64,000 bases of DNA from Klenkia taihuensis (GTDB lineage Bacteria > Actinomycetota > Actinomycetes > Mycobacteriales > Geodermatophilaceae), in assembly GCF_900112525.1 (NCBI RefSeq), contig NZ_FOMD01000003.1, forward strand, positions 620,001 to 684,000, given 5' to 3'. Both the position numbers and the translations under genes were made by a program. Each line of letters begins with the position of its first letter. Position 1 is the stretch's first letter. Shown piece after piece: positions 1 to 8,690 of this stretch. The notes beneath the pieces are model-generated. The model was given only the letters and a program-made list of their open reading frames with translations, was not told the DNA's origin and did no database searches.

Positions 1-1487
1 TCTTCCTGGGCCGGTTCGACGACGGCACGGTCGACGTGTTCACCGGGGGCCGCAAGCTGCGGGTGTCGGTGTCGCCGGCGGTCGACGTCGAGGGCCTGCA
101 GTACGGCCAGGAGCTGATGCTCAACGAGGCCATGAACGTCGTCGAGGCGCGCGGCTTCGAGCGCTCCGGCGACGTGGTGATGCTCAAGGAGCTGCTGGAG
201 CCGATCGAGGGCCAGGCGCCCCGCGCGCTGGTGGTCGGGCACACCGACGAGGAGCGCGTGGTCTCCCTCGCCGACTCCCTCGCCGGGCAGAAGCTGCGGG
301 CCGGTGACTCCCTGCTGCTGGAGTCCCGCTCGGGGTTCGTCTACGAGCGCATCCCCAAGAGCGAGGTCGAGGAGCTGATCCTGGAGGAGGTCCCCGACAT
401 CGACTACGGCGACATCGGCGGGCTGTCGCGGCAGATCGAGCAGATCCGCGACGCCGTCGAGATGCCGTTCCTGCACAAGGACCTGTTCAAGACCTACGAG
501 CTGCGCCCGCCCAAGGGCATCCTGCTCTACGGCCCGCCCGGGTGCGGGAAGACGCTGATCGCCAAGGCGGTCGCGAACTCGCTCGCCAAGCAGATCGCCG
601 TGGCGCACGGCGCCGAGGAGGCGACCCGCGCGCGGTCCTACTTCCTCAACATCAAGGGCCCCGAGCTGCTGAACAAGTACGTCGGCGAGACCGAGCGGCA
701 CATCCGGCTGGTCTTCCAGCGGGCCCGCGAGAAGGCCAGCGAGGGCGCGCCGGTCATCGTGTTCTTCGACGAGATGGACTCGATCTTCCGCACCCGCGGC
801 ACCGGGGTGAGCTCCGACGTGGAGTCCACGATCGTGCCGCAGCTGCTCAGCGAGATCGACGGCGTCGAGGGCCTGGAGAACGTCATCGTCATCGGCGCCT
901 CCAACCGCGAGGACATGATCGACCCGGCGATCCTGCGGCCGGGCCGTCTCGACGTGAAGATCAAGATCGAGCGCCCGGACGCCGAGGCCGCCCGCGACAT
1001 CTTCACCAAGTACCTGACGACGACGCTGCCCATCCACGCCGACGACCTGGCCGAGCACGGGGGCAGCCGCGAGGCGACCATCGCCGGGATGATCCAGTCG
1101 ACGGTGGAGCGGATGTACACCGAGAGCGAGGAGAACCGCTTCCTCGAGGTGACCTACGCCAACGGCGACAAGGAGGTCCTGTACTTCAAGGACTTCAACT
1201 CCGGCGCCATGCTGCAGAACATCGTCGACCGGGCGAAGAAGATGGCCATCAAGGACCGCCTGGAGACCGGCGTCGACGGGCTGCGGGTGGGCCACCTCAT
1301 GGCGGCGTGCGTGGACGAGTTCAAGGAGAACGAGGACCTCCCGAACACCACCAACCCCGACGACTGGGCGCGCATCTCGGGCAAGAAGGGCGAGCGGATC
1401 GTGTACATCCGCACGCTCATCAGCGGCAAGGGCAGCGATGCCGGCCGGGCGATCGACACCGCCACCAACACCGGCCAGTACCTGTAG
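1..1487 (+). CDS. mpa: Proteasome-associated AAA+ ATPase (Mpa/ARC), 5' end cut off by the window
   Basis: This is the ring-shaped ATPase that unfolds pupylated proteins and feeds them to the 20S proteasome. The reading frame is already open at base 3, so the N-terminal coiled coil and part of the OB region lie outside. Visible parts are the second OB domain ([13 protein letters not shown]), the Walker A motif GPPGCGKT, the Walker B motif VIVFFDEMD, the sensor-1 stretch GASNRED and the ILRPGRLD segment with arginine residues. The protein ends in GQYL, the penultimate-Tyr tail by which Mpa/ARC docks into the proteasome core. It starts the Pup-proteasome gene block and is followed after 3 bases by a lipoprotein gene. 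Identity is very secure. Confidence 0.97.
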   Translation, partial: FLGRFDDGTVDVFTGGRKLRVSVSPAVDVEGLQYGQELMLNEAMNVVEARGFERSGDVVMLKELLEPIEGQAPRALVVGHTDEERVVSLADSLAGQKLRAGDSLLLESRSGFVYERIPKSEVEELILEEVPDIDYGDIGGLSRQIEQIRDAVEMPFLHKDLFKTYELRPPKGILLYGPPGCGKTLIAKAVANSLAKQIAVAHGAEEATRARSYFLNIKGPELLNKYVGETERHIRLVFQRAREKASEGAPVIVFFDEMDSIFRTRGTGVSSDVESTIVPQLLSEIDGVEGLENVIVIGASNREDMIDPAILRPGRLDVKIKIERPDAEAARDIFTKYLTTTLPIHADDLAEHGGSREATIAGMIQSTVERMYTESEENRFLEVTYANGDKEVLYFKDFNSGAMLQNIVDRAKKMAIKDRLETGVDGLRVGHLMAACVDEFKENEDLPNTTNPDDWARISGKKGERIVYIRTLISGKGSDAGRAIDTATNTGQYL

Positions 1488-1490
1488 TCC

Positions 1491-2333
1491 GTGCGGAGGG
1501 CGCTGCTGGCGGTCGGTGCCGTCCTGGTGCTGGCCGGGTGCTCGTCGACCGTCGAGGGCTCGGCCAGCCCGGCGCCGGTGACCACGCCGACGCCGGGCGA
1601 CGACCCGATGGTCGACGCACCCGCCGTCGGCACCTGCCACGCCGTCGAGTCCGCCTACGACCCGCTGGAGGTGCCCGAGGTCGTCGAGTGCGGCGACGGG
1701 CACACCGGGGAGACCGCCGCGGTGCTGGACACCGGCCTGCCCGTCGAGGCCGAGTACCCCACCCAGGACGACCTGGACGAGGGCTACCTCGGCGACGCCT
1801 ACGACGACGTCTGCTCCTACGACACCGCCGACGACTACCTGCGCGCCCAGCCCGGCGACCGGTCCTACACCAACTACACCCAGGTGCTGCCCACCCCGGA
1901 GCAGTGGGCGCGGGGTGCCCGCTGGGTGGCCTGCGACGTCACCTACGGCTACTCGCAGCCCGAGCCGGCCCCGGGCCGGATGGCCGGTGCCCTGGAGTCC
2001 GGTGACACCGCCGCCTACCGCGCGTGCCTGACCGGCGACCCGGCCGACGACGCGGTGGTGCCCTGCTCCGAGCCGCACTGGGGTGAGCAGATCAGCGGCT
2101 ACCCCGACGTACCCGAGGGGACGCCGTTCCCGGCCGACCGGGCCGCCCGCGCGGTGATCGCCGAGCAGTGCCGGCCCGCCGCCGTCGACTACCTCGACGG
2201 ACCGGTCCCGGCCGAGGTCGGCCTCGACATCACCACCGACGACCCCGAGGACTGGGCGTCCTACCCGTTCCCGTCGTGCGTGCTCATCCCGGTCGACGGC
2301 GGCACGACGACGGGTTCGTTCCGCGACTCATAG
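1491..2333 (+). CDS. Secreted lipoprotein, probably of the septum-formation family
   Basis: A 280-residue protein starting at GTG, three bases after the ATPase stop codon and so probably co-transcribed with it. The N terminus is a short type II signal peptide (MRRALLAVGAVLVLAGC) with lipobox LAGC, so the mature protein should carry a lipid at Cys17 on the outer face of the membrane. The rest is acidic and holds regularly spaced cysteines in two similar halves (GTCHAVE...VECGDGHTGET and RACL...VPCSEPHWGEQ). This looks like the actinobacterial septum-formation domain, a call made from pattern only. No catalytic motif is seen. The link to the proteasome is positional. Confidence 0.75.
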   Translation: MRRALLAVGAVLVLAGCSSTVEGSASPAPVTTPTPGDDPMVDAPAVGTCHAVESAYDPLEVPEVVECGDGHTGETAAVLDTGLPVEAEYPTQDDLDEGYLGDAYDDVCSYDTADDYLRAQPGDRSYTNYTQVLPTPEQWARGARWVACDVTYGYSQPEPAPGRMAGALESGDTAAYRACLTGDPADDAVVPCSEPHWGEQISGYPDVPEGTPFPADRAARAVIAEQCRPAAVDYLDGPVPAEVGLDITTDDPEDWASYPFPSCVLIPVDGGTTTGSFRDS

Positions 2334-2336
2334 GGT
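2331..2336 (+). promoter_or_regulatory. Predicted leaderless -10 element of dop
   Basis: TAGGGT followed by six bases and then the ATG of dop. It overlaps the stop codon region of the lipoprotein gene, so dop may have its own start of transcription as well as read-through. Confidence 0.55.
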
Positions 2337-2342
2337 GGCTGC

Positions 2343-3848
2343 ATGAGCGTGCGGCGGGTCATGGGCACCGAGGTCGAGTACGGCATCTCGGTGCCGGGGC
2401 AGCCGGGGGCGAACCCGACGACGCTGTCCAGCCAGGTGGTCAACGCCTGGGCCCCCGCCGACGCGGCGCCCCGTCGCCGTCCGCGCTGGGACTTCGAGGA
2501 GGAGAACCCGCTGCGCGACGCCCGCGGGTTCGACCTGTCCCCGGCGCGGGCGCTGGACCACGACGACCCCGACGAGGACCCGGGGATGGCGAACGTCGTG
2601 CTCACCAACGGCGCCCGGCTGTACGTGGACCACGCGCACCCGGAGTACTCGACGCCGGAGGTGACCGGCCCGCGCGACGTCGTGCTGTGGGACAAGGCGG
2701 GGGAGCGGGTGATGGCCGAGGCCTCGCTGCGCGCCGCGCGGGTGCCCGGCACCGTGCCCATCCAGCTGTACAAGAACAACACCGACGGCAAGGGCCAGTC
2801 CTACGGGGCGCACGAGAACTACCTGATGGACCGGCGCACCCCCTTCCTGGACATCATCAAGGGGCTCATCCCCTTCTTCGTGACCCGCCAGGTGTTCGCC
2901 GGGGCCGGCCGGGTCGGCATCGGCACCGACGGCCGCACCCAGGGCTTCCAGCTCTCCCAGCGCGCGGACTTCTTCGAGGTCGAGGTCGGCCTGGAGACCA
3001 CGCTCAAGCGGCCGATCATCAACACCCGCGACGAGCCGCACGCCAACCCCGACGAGTACCGCCGGCTGCACGTGATCATCGGCGACGCGAACCTCGCCGA
3101 GCTGTCCACCTACCTGAAGGTGGGGACGACGTCGCTGGTGCTGGCGATGATCGAGGCGCGGGCCCTGGGCCCGGACCTGTCGATCGAGGAGCCGGTCACC
3201 GAGCTGCAGTCGGTCAGCCACGACCCCACGCTGACCCACGAGGTCCGGCTCAAGGACGGCCGCCGGCTGACGGCGCTGCAGGTCCAGCAGGAGTACCTCG
3301 CCCGGGCGCGCGCGTTCGTCGAGCGGACCGGCGACACCGACCCGCAGACGCTGGACGTGCTGGCCCGGTGGGGCGAGGTGCTCGACGACCTCGCGATCGA
3401 CCCGATGCGCTGCGCCGACCGGCTCGACTGGCCGGCGAAGCTGCGCCTGCTCGAGGGGTACCGGCAGCGCGATGGGCTCAGCTGGGGCGATGCCCGGCTG
3501 GCCCTGGTCGACCTGCAGTACTCCGACATCCGGCCGGACAAGGGCCTGTACCAGCGGCTGGTGGCCCGCGGGGCGATGGAGCGGCTGGTGACGGAGGAGG
3601 AGGTCACCGCGGCGATCTCGGCGCCGCCGGAGGACACCCGGGCCTACTTCCGCGGGGAGTGCCTGCGGCGCTACCCGGCGCAGGTGGCCGCGGCGTCCTG
3701 GGACTCGGTGGTGTTCGACCTGGGCCGGGAGGCGCTGGTGCGCGTCCCGACGATGGAGCCGCTGCGGGGCACCCGCGACCACGTGGGCGCCCTGTTCGGC
3801 CGGGTCGGCAGCGCCCAGGAGCTGGTCGACACCATCACCGGGGCCTGA
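2343..3848 (+). CDS. dop: Pup deamidase/depupylase Dop
   Basis: Dop converts the C-terminal Gln of Pup to Glu and also removes Pup from substrates. The 501-residue protein belongs to the carboxylate-amine ligase fold shared with PafA. Seen are the metal/ATP-binding start GTEVEYG (residues 8-14), the segment YVDHAHPEY with Asp96, which matches the catalytic Asp of the family, the [13 protein letters not shown] segment and INTRDEPHA. Residues about 41-80, rich in Arg, Asp and Glu, are the extra Dop loop that PafA lacks, which fixes the assignment as Dop. Two bases separate it from the next gene. Confidence 0.96.
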   Translation: MSVRRVMGTEVEYGISVPGQPGANPTTLSSQVVNAWAPADAAPRRRPRWDFEEENPLRDARGFDLSPARALDHDDPDEDPGMANVVLTNGARLYVDHAHPEYSTPEVTGPRDVVLWDKAGERVMAEASLRAARVPGTVPIQLYKNNTDGKGQSYGAHENYLMDRRTPFLDIIKGLIPFFVTRQVFAGAGRVGIGTDGRTQGFQLSQRADFFEVEVGLETTLKRPIINTRDEPHANPDEYRRLHVIIGDANLAELSTYLKVGTTSLVLAMIEARALGPDLSIEEPVTELQSVSHDPTLTHEVRLKDGRRLTALQVQQEYLARARAFVERTGDTDPQTLDVLARWGEVLDDLAIDPMRCADRLDWPAKLRLLEGYRQRDGLSWGDARLALVDLQYSDIRPDKGLYQRLVARGAMERLVTEEEVTAAISAPPEDTRAYFRGECLRRYPAQVAAASWDSVVFDLGREALVRVPTMEPLRGTRDHVGALFGRVGSAQELVDTITGA

Positions 3849-3850
3849 GC

Positions 3851-4402
3851 GTGCCCGACGAGCCCGCGCCCGCCGCGCCCGAGCCGGCGCCACCCCGGCG
3901 TCCTCGCCGCCCGGCCGCCCGGTCGGTGCGGCCCACGGACATCGCCGCCGTGGTGCGCGTCCTCTCGGCGCTGCAGGTGCACCTGCTGTCCGGCGACCTG
4001 CCGCCGCAGCTGACGTCCTCGCTCGGACGGCACCTGGTCACCGCCGGCCTGCTGGAGGCCGGCGCCACGCCGGCTGACGTCCTGCTCGCCCTGGACGACC
4101 TCGCGGCCCGGCTGCGCAGCGGCGGCGAGGCGCCGGAGGTGTCGGGGGAGACCCGGCACCTGGTCGGTTTCGTGACCCGTGAGCAGGCCGACGCGTTCGC
4201 CGCGGGCGCCGCCCGCCGGGCGGGCGACGAGGTGACCGGCCCGGTGGCGGCCGAGGAGGGCCGGTGGGTCGACGAGGTGCAGTGGCAGGTGACCGTGCGG
4301 GTCACCGAGCCGCCCATGTCCCCGGCCTTCGACGCCCGCATCGCCGGCCTGCACGCCCTCGCCGACGGGCTGCACGGCCACCTCGGTGGCTGGGAGGCCT
4401 GA
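3851..4402 (+). CDS. Unknown protein with an RraB-like C-terminal domain, between dop and pup
   Basis: A 183-residue protein read from GTG only two bases after dop, so translation is probably coupled. The first 30 residues are Pro/Ala/Arg rich. Residues about 30-95 form a helical segment (DIAAVVRVLSALQVHLL...). The last 80 residues have the layout of the RraB ribonuclease-regulator fold: HLVGFV, a helix with QADAFAAGAA, GDEVTG, a beta stretch, then LHALADGLHGHLGGWE, which resembles the LA...EYDGWE ending of that family. The domain call rests on pattern recognition only. Its place inside the Pup operon suggests a role linked to pupylation, which is inference. Confidence 0.6.
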   Translation: MPDEPAPAAPEPAPPRRPRRPAARSVRPTDIAAVVRVLSALQVHLLSGDLPPQLTSSLGRHLVTAGLLEAGATPADVLLALDDLAARLRSGGEAPEVSGETRHLVGFVTREQADAFAAGAARRAGDEVTGPVAAEEGRWVDEVQWQVTVRVTEPPMSPAFDARIAGLHALADGLHGHLGGWEA

Positions 4403-4409
4403 CACCCGG

Positions 4410-4432
4410 TTGTCGCACCCCGCGGGTAGCTT
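4410..4432 (+). promoter_or_regulatory. PafBC-type promoter candidate upstream of pup
   Basis: TTGTCGCAC, then exactly eight bases, then TAGCTT. The published mycobacterial motif for PafBC-dependent promoters is TTGTCRGTG-N8-TAnnnT. The core TTGTCR, the spacing and the -10 match; the last three bases of the upstream element do not. Transcription would start near 4439, about 35 bases before the pup ATG. Confidence 0.5.
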
Positions 4433-4473
4433 GCGCAGCAGGGCACCACACCCACTCGAGTGCGGAGGATCAG

Positions 4474-4683
4474 ATGGCCACCAGGGACACCGGCGGGCAG
4501 CAGAAGGCCACGCGGTCGCGCGAGGAGACCGAGGAGGTCGAGGCCACCGTCGACGCCGAGGGCACCGAGCGCCGCGAGAAGCTCGGTGAGGACGTCGACG
4601 ACATCCTCGACGAGATCGACGGGGTGCTCGAGGCGAATGCCGAGGAGTTCGTGAAATCGTACGTGCAGAAGGGCGGTCAGTGA
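4474..4683 (+). CDS. pup: Prokaryotic ubiquitin-like protein Pup
   Basis: Pup is the 69-residue disordered tag that PafA joins to lysines of proteins bound for the proteasome. The sequence has the usual acidic, helix-forming middle (VDDILDEIDGVLEANAEEFV) that binds the ATPase coiled coil, and ends in KGGQ. The terminal Gln means that Dop must deamidate it before ligation. A ribosome-binding site GGAGG lies five bases before the ATG. A perfect inverted repeat covers the last two full codons and the stop codon. The gene sits between dop and prcB, the standard place in actinobacteria. Confidence 0.98.
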   Translation: MATRDTGGQQKATRSREETEEVEATVDAEGTERREKLGEDVDDILDEIDGVLEANAEEFVKSYVQKGGQ

Positions 4684-4701
4684 TCATCTGATCACTGACC
4701 G
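4674..4701. terminator. Perfect 13-bp hairpin spanning the pup stop codon
   Basis: The left arm CGGTCAGTGATCA and the right arm TGATCACTGACCG are exact reverse complements around a two-base loop (TC). The left arm contains the last Gly and Gln codons and the TGA stop of pup. There is no run of T after it, so it may be a Rho-type or attenuating stop, or an RNA stabiliser that sets pup mRNA apart from prcBA mRNA. Confidence 0.6.
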
Positions 4702-5000
4702 TGTTGGTCGTGACGGACTGCCCGGAGTGCGGGCGCGGTCTGCCGGCGGAGGTCGCAGAACGAGGCCTCCTTCGTCCGTCGCTACGGGCTCACCCGCGCG
4801 GAGGTCCACGCGATGCGCGCCCCCGGGGCAACCGCTGCGGGGACGGGGCGCTGGGCACCTGGACCACGCGCACGCCAGCGGCGCGGTCCGGGCGCTCCTG
4901 TGCAGCCGGTGCACCATGGGTCTGGCCCGTTCCTCGACGACCCGCACCGGTTCCGGGCGGCGGTCGCGTACCTGGAGGAGCACAGCGGGGCAGCGGCGCC
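4701..5000 (+). pseudogene. Decayed recombination endonuclease VII-like gene
   Basis: Pieces of an endonuclease VII (HNH/zinc) protein can be read in order but in changing frames. Frame 3 gives [11 protein letters not shown]. Frame 1 then gives [18 protein letters not shown] followed by RAEVHAM. Frame 2 gives [17 protein letters not shown] then SRCTMGLA, which is the HNH core with its cysteines. Frame 1 returns with [18 protein letters not shown]. At least three frame changes and a short deletion after the first CxxC separate them, so no functional protein can be made. The gene once lay between pup and prcB. Frame reading was done by hand from the bases. Confidence 0.7.
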
Positions 5001-5032
5001 CCCGGCGACGGGCTGCACCGCGACGCCACCAC

Positions 5033-5038
5033 TAGGGT
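5033..5038 (+). promoter_or_regulatory. Possible -10 element for prcBA
   Basis: TAGGGT, the same hexamer used before several genes here, lies about 120 bases before the prcB start and downstream of the pup hairpin. It could give prcBA a transcript separate from pup. No clear -35 was seen. Confidence 0.35.
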
Positions 5039-5156
5039 CGGATCGACGAGACCGACGGGGCACCCGGCCCGGTCGGCGCAGCACCGACCGGCCCGGCCAC
5101 GGGTCGGCGGCAGCACATCGGCCCGCCACGAGCGGGCCGGCGGAGGAGGCGCACGG

Positions 5157-6005
5157 GTGAGCGAGCAGATCGCCGGACGGAGCGGGTTCACCCCCGCCTA
5201 CCTGGACCGGGTGGGGTCCTCGTTCACCGACTTCCTCGGCGCCACCGCGCCCGACCTGCTCCCCGGCAGGCGCCCGGTGCCCGCCGTCTCCGCGGCCGAC
5301 CTGGCACCGCACGGCACCACCATCGTTGCGGCCACCTACGACGGCGGCGTCCTCATGGGCGGCGACCGGCGCGCCACGATGGGCAACCTCATCTCCAGCC
5401 GCGACATCGAGAAGGTCTACGCCGCCGACTCCTGGTCGGTCATCGGCATCGCCGGCGCCGCGGGCATCGCGATCGAGATGGTCCGGCTCTACCAGGTCGA
5501 GCTCGAGCACTACGAGAAGATCGAGGGGATGACCCTCTCCCTGGACGGGAAGGCCAACCGGCTCGCCGCGATGATCCGCGGCAACCTCGGCGCCGCCCTG
5601 CAGGGTCTCGCCGTCGTCCCGCTGTTCGCCGGCTACGACCTCGACGCCGCCGAGGGCGCCCGTGCCGGGCGCATCTTCAGCTACGACGTCACCGGCGGGA
5701 ACTACGAGGAGCGCGGCTACGCCAGCGTCGGCTCCGGCTCGCTGTTCGCCCGCGGCTCGCTGAAGAAGACCTGGCGGCCCGGCCTCTCCGCCGAGGCGGC
5801 CACCCGCAGCCTGGTCGAGGCGCTGTACGACGCCGCCGACGACGACTCCGCCACCGGTGGCCCCGACGCGGTCCGGCGGCTGTACCCGATCGTCTACCGG
5901 GTGGACGCCGAGGGCGCGGTCCGGCTGCCCGACACCGAGGTGGCCGAGGTCGCCGCGGCCATCACCGCCGACCGCTCCGCCGGCGCCGAGAGCCGGGAGG
6001 CCTGA
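5157..6005 (+). CDS. prcB: Proteasome beta subunit PrcB (catalytic)
   Basis: The catalytic subunit of the 20S core. Starting at GTG (5157), preceded by a GGAGGA ribosome-binding site, the precursor has 282 residues. A propeptide of 53 residues ends in PHG, and self-cleavage would expose Thr54 of [11 protein letters not shown] as the N-terminal nucleophile. The rest holds the usual GGDRRATMG stretch and [11 protein letters not shown]. An open frame runs further upstream to 4701, but that part is the decayed endonuclease gene and not PrcB. prcA follows after three bases, so the two are co-translated. Confidence 0.96.
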   Translation: MSEQIAGRSGFTPAYLDRVGSSFTDFLGATAPDLLPGRRPVPAVSAADLAPHGTTIVAATYDGGVLMGGDRRATMGNLISSRDIEKVYAADSWSVIGIAGAAGIAIEMVRLYQVELEHYEKIEGMTLSLDGKANRLAAMIRGNLGAALQGLAVVPLFAGYDLDAAEGARAGRIFSYDVTGGNYEERGYASVGSGSLFARGSLKKTWRPGLSAEAATRSLVEALYDAADDDSATGGPDAVRRLYPIVYRVDAEGAVRLPDTEVAEVAAAITADRSAGAESREA

Positions 6006-6008
6006 GCC

Positions 6009-6863
6009 ATGACCATGCCGTACTACGCCTCCGCCGAGCAGGTCATGCGCGACCGCTCGGAGTACGCCCGCAAGGGCATCTCCCGCGGCCGCTCCGTCGT
6101 CGTCCTCACCTACGACGGCGGCGTGCTGCTCATCGCCGAGAACCCCAGCTCGACGCTGCACAAGGTCGGCGAGATCTACGACCGGATCGGCTTCGCCGCG
6201 GTCGGCCGGTACTCGGAGTTCGAGAGCCTGCGGGTCGCCGGCGTCCGGCTGGCCGACGTCCGCGGCTACTCCTACAACCGCCGCGACGTCACCGGCCGCG
6301 TGGTGGCCAACGCCTACGCCCAGACCCTCGGGTCGATCTTCACCGAGCAGATGAAGCCCTTCGAGGTCGAGCTCTGCGTGGCCGAGGTCGGCGCCACCCC
6401 CGAGGCCGACCAGCTCTACCGGCTCACCTTCGACGGCTCGGTCGTCGACGAGCCCGACTTCGTCGTCATGGGCGGGCAGGCCGAGGCGGTCAGCGCCCAC
6501 CTGCGCGAGCACTTCCGCGCCGGGCTGCCGCTGCGCGACGCCCTGGGGGTCGGCGTCGCGGCCCTCTCGGCGGCCAGCGCGTCCACCCAGGCCAACGGCG
6601 GCGAGCACTCGACCCTCCCGGCCGAGCAGCTCGAGGTCGCGGTGCTGGACCGCACGCGGCCCAAGCGCACGTTCCGGCGGATCACCGGGGCGGCGCTGCG
6701 CACCCTGCTGGGCGCCGAGGAGGCGTCGACCCCGGCTGCCGAGGAGACCCCGGCGCCGCCCGTCCCGACCGAGCCGGCCCCCGGCACCCCGCCGGGGCTC
6801 GGTGACCCGGGCGCCCCCGACACCGCCGGCGGCGTCGACCCCGATCCCGGTACACCGGCCTAG
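6009..6863 (+). CDS. prcA: Proteasome alpha subunit PrcA
   Basis: The structural outer-ring subunit of the 20S proteasome, 284 residues. The N terminus ([23 protein letters not shown]) is the gate-forming and H0 helix region where the ATPase docks; there is no catalytic Thr. The body shows [38 protein letters not shown] and [10 protein letters not shown], all typical. The last 45 or so residues are a Pro/Ala/Glu-rich tail longer than the folded core needs, as in other actinobacteria. It ends just before the pafA promoter. Confidence 0.95.
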   Translation: MTMPYYASAEQVMRDRSEYARKGISRGRSVVVLTYDGGVLLIAENPSSTLHKVGEIYDRIGFAAVGRYSEFESLRVAGVRLADVRGYSYNRRDVTGRVVANAYAQTLGSIFTEQMKPFEVELCVAEVGATPEADQLYRLTFDGSVVDEPDFVVMGGQAEAVSAHLREHFRAGLPLRDALGVGVAALSAASASTQANGGEHSTLPAEQLEVAVLDRTRPKRTFRRITGAALRTLLGAEEASTPAAEETPAPPVPTEPAPGTPPGLGDPGAPDTAGGVDPDPGTPA

Positions 6864-6866
6864 GCT
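6861..6866 (+). promoter_or_regulatory. Predicted leaderless -10 element of pafA
   Basis: TAGGCT followed by seven bases and the GTG of pafA. It overlaps the prcA stop codon, so pafA can be transcribed apart from prcBA. Confidence 0.55.
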
Positions 6867-6873
6867 CGGTCCC

Positions 6874-8232
6874 GTGGACCGCAGGATCTTCGGCATCGAG
6901 ACCGAGTACGGCGTCACGTGCACCTTCGAGGGCCAGCGCCGGCTCTCCCCCGACGAGGTCGCCCGCTACCTGTTCCGGCGGGTGGTCTCGTGGGGCCGCA
7001 GCTCGAACGTGTTCCTGCGCAACGGCGCCCGGCTCTACCTCGACGTCGGCAGCCACCCCGAGTACGCCACCGCCGAGTGCGACGACCTCACCGAGCTCGT
7101 CGTCCACGACAAGGCGGGGGAGCGGATCCTCGAGGGGCTGCTGGTCGACGCCGAGCAGCGGCTGGCCGACGAGGGCGTCACCGGCGACATCTACCTGTTC
7201 AAGAACAACACCGACTCCGCCGGCAACAGCTACGGCTGCCACGAGAACTACCTCGTGGGCCGGCACGGCGAGTTCTCCCGGCTCGCCGACGTGCTCATCC
7301 CGTTCCTGGTCACCCGGCAGATCGTCGTCGGCGCCGGCAAGGTGCTGCAGACCCCGCGCGGCGCGGTCTACTGCGTCAGCCAGCGCGCCGAGCACATCTG
7401 GGAGGGCGTCTCCTCGGCGACCACCCGCTCCCGGCCGATCATCAACACCCGCGACGAGCCGCACGCCGACGCCGAGCGCTACCGCCGGCTGCACGTCATC
7501 GTCGGCGACTCGAACATGAGCGAGACGACCACCCTGCTCAAGGTGGCCGCCACCGACCTGGTGCTGCGGATGATCGAGGACGGCGTCCCGGTGCGGGACA
7601 TGACGCTGGAGAACCCGATCCGGGCCATCCGCGAGATCAGCCACGACCTCACCGGCCGCCGCAAGGTCCGGCTGTCCAACGGCCGGGAGATGTCGGCCCT
7701 GGAGATCCAGACCGAGTACCACGACCGGGCCGCCGAGTACGTCGACCGCGAGGGTCTGGGCCCGGTGCACCGGCAGATGCTCGAGCTGTGGGGCCGCACC
7801 CTCAAGGCCGTCGACACCGGCGACCACTCGCTCGTCGACCGGGAGGTCGACTGGGCCATCAAGCAGTCGATCATCGAGCGGTACCGCGCCAAGCACGACC
7901 TGTCCCTGTCCTCGGCCCGCGTCGCCCAGCTCGACCTGGCCTACCACGACATCCGCCGCGGCCGGGGCCTGTACTACCTGCTGGAGCGGGCCGGGCAGGT
8001 CGAGCGGGTCACCCACGACCCCCGGGTCTTCGAGGCCAAGAACGTGCCGCCGCAGACCACCCGGGCCAAGCTGCGCGGGGAGTTCATCCGCAAGGCCCAG
8101 GACAAGCGCCGCGACTTCACCGTCGACTGGGTGCACCTGAAGCTCAACGACCAGGCGCAGCGCACCGTGCTGTGCAAGGACCCGTTCAAGTCCGTCGACG
8201 AGCGCGTGGAGAAGCTGATCAGCTCGATGTGA
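6874..8232 (+). CDS. pafA: Pup-protein ligase PafA
   Basis: PafA uses ATP to join the C-terminal Glu of Pup to a lysine side chain of the target. The chosen GTG start gives 452 residues, the usual family length. Seen are GIETEYG at residues 7-13 with Glu9, and [11 protein letters not shown] with Asp57, the catalytic acid. Also present are [18 protein letters not shown] and [10 protein letters not shown]. The Dop loop is absent, which separates it from the paralogue 2.5 kb upstream. The start is supported by the -10 hexamer seven bases before it. Confidence 0.97.
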   Translation: MDRRIFGIETEYGVTCTFEGQRRLSPDEVARYLFRRVVSWGRSSNVFLRNGARLYLDVGSHPEYATAECDDLTELVVHDKAGERILEGLLVDAEQRLADEGVTGDIYLFKNNTDSAGNSYGCHENYLVGRHGEFSRLADVLIPFLVTRQIVVGAGKVLQTPRGAVYCVSQRAEHIWEGVSSATTRSRPIINTRDEPHADAERYRRLHVIVGDSNMSETTTLLKVAATDLVLRMIEDGVPVRDMTLENPIRAIREISHDLTGRRKVRLSNGREMSALEIQTEYHDRAAEYVDREGLGPVHRQMLELWGRTLKAVDTGDHSLVDREVDWAIKQSIIERYRAKHDLSLSSARVAQLDLAYHDIRRGRGLYYLLERAGQVERVTHDPRVFEAKNVPPQTTRAKLRGEFIRKAQDKRRDFTVDWVHLKLNDQAQRTVLCKDPFKSVDERVEKLISSM

Positions 8233-8255
8233 GGGCGGACCGGCAGACTCGGCGG

Positions 8256-8672
8256 GTGCTCGTCGACCCCGTCACGGACCTGCTCGCCGGCCCGCGGGGC
8301 CGTCGGCTGTGCCTGGCGCTGGTGCACCAGGGCGCGGGTGGGGCCTGGCCGCCGAACGCGTCCTGCGACGCCGACATGTGGGTCGCGCTGGCGGCCGCCG
8401 TGCGTGACCGGCCGGAACCGACGGCGGGCCTCCTGTGGGCAGCGCTGACCGACAGCGTCGACTCCGCGCGCTACGGGCAGGAGCCCGACCCCACCGACGT
8501 GGCCCTGGCCGACCCCCGGGCAGTCGAGCTGCTGCAGCCGGTCGCCGCTGACCTCGTCGCCGACCCCGCGAACGCCTGGTGGTGGGCGGGTGCCGACCCC
8601 GCCGACCAGGTCGTCGTCGACTGGCCGCTGTCCGACATCCCCGGCACCCGGCAGCCCCCAGGGCGGGGCTGA
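8256..8672 (+). CDS. Unknown protein, N-terminal half of a gene probably interrupted by TGA
   Basis: 138 residues from GTG, with CAGACT six bases upstream. The sequence (VDPVTDLLAGPRGRRLCLAL ... YGQEPDPTDVALADPRAVELL ... ANAWWWAGADPADQVVVDWP) is rich in Trp near its end. The next frame, 8691-9302, is in the same phase and begins 18 bases after this stop. Together they look like one actinobacterial protein of unknown function, cut by the TGA at 8670-8672. No enzyme motif was recognised. Confidence 0.5.
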   Translation: MLVDPVTDLLAGPRGRRLCLALVHQGAGGAWPPNASCDADMWVALAAAVRDRPEPTAGLLWAALTDSVDSARYGQEPDPTDVALADPRAVELLQPVAADLVADPANAWWWAGADPADQVVVDWPLSDIPGTRQPPGRG

Positions 8673-8690
8673 CCTGGCGCGGGCTGGGCG

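Noticed and set aside
4701-5156. N-terminal extension of prcB in the same open frame
   Set aside because: The upstream part has no PrcB similarity and corresponds to the decayed endonuclease gene; the GTG at 5157 with a ribosome-binding site gives the normal propeptide length.
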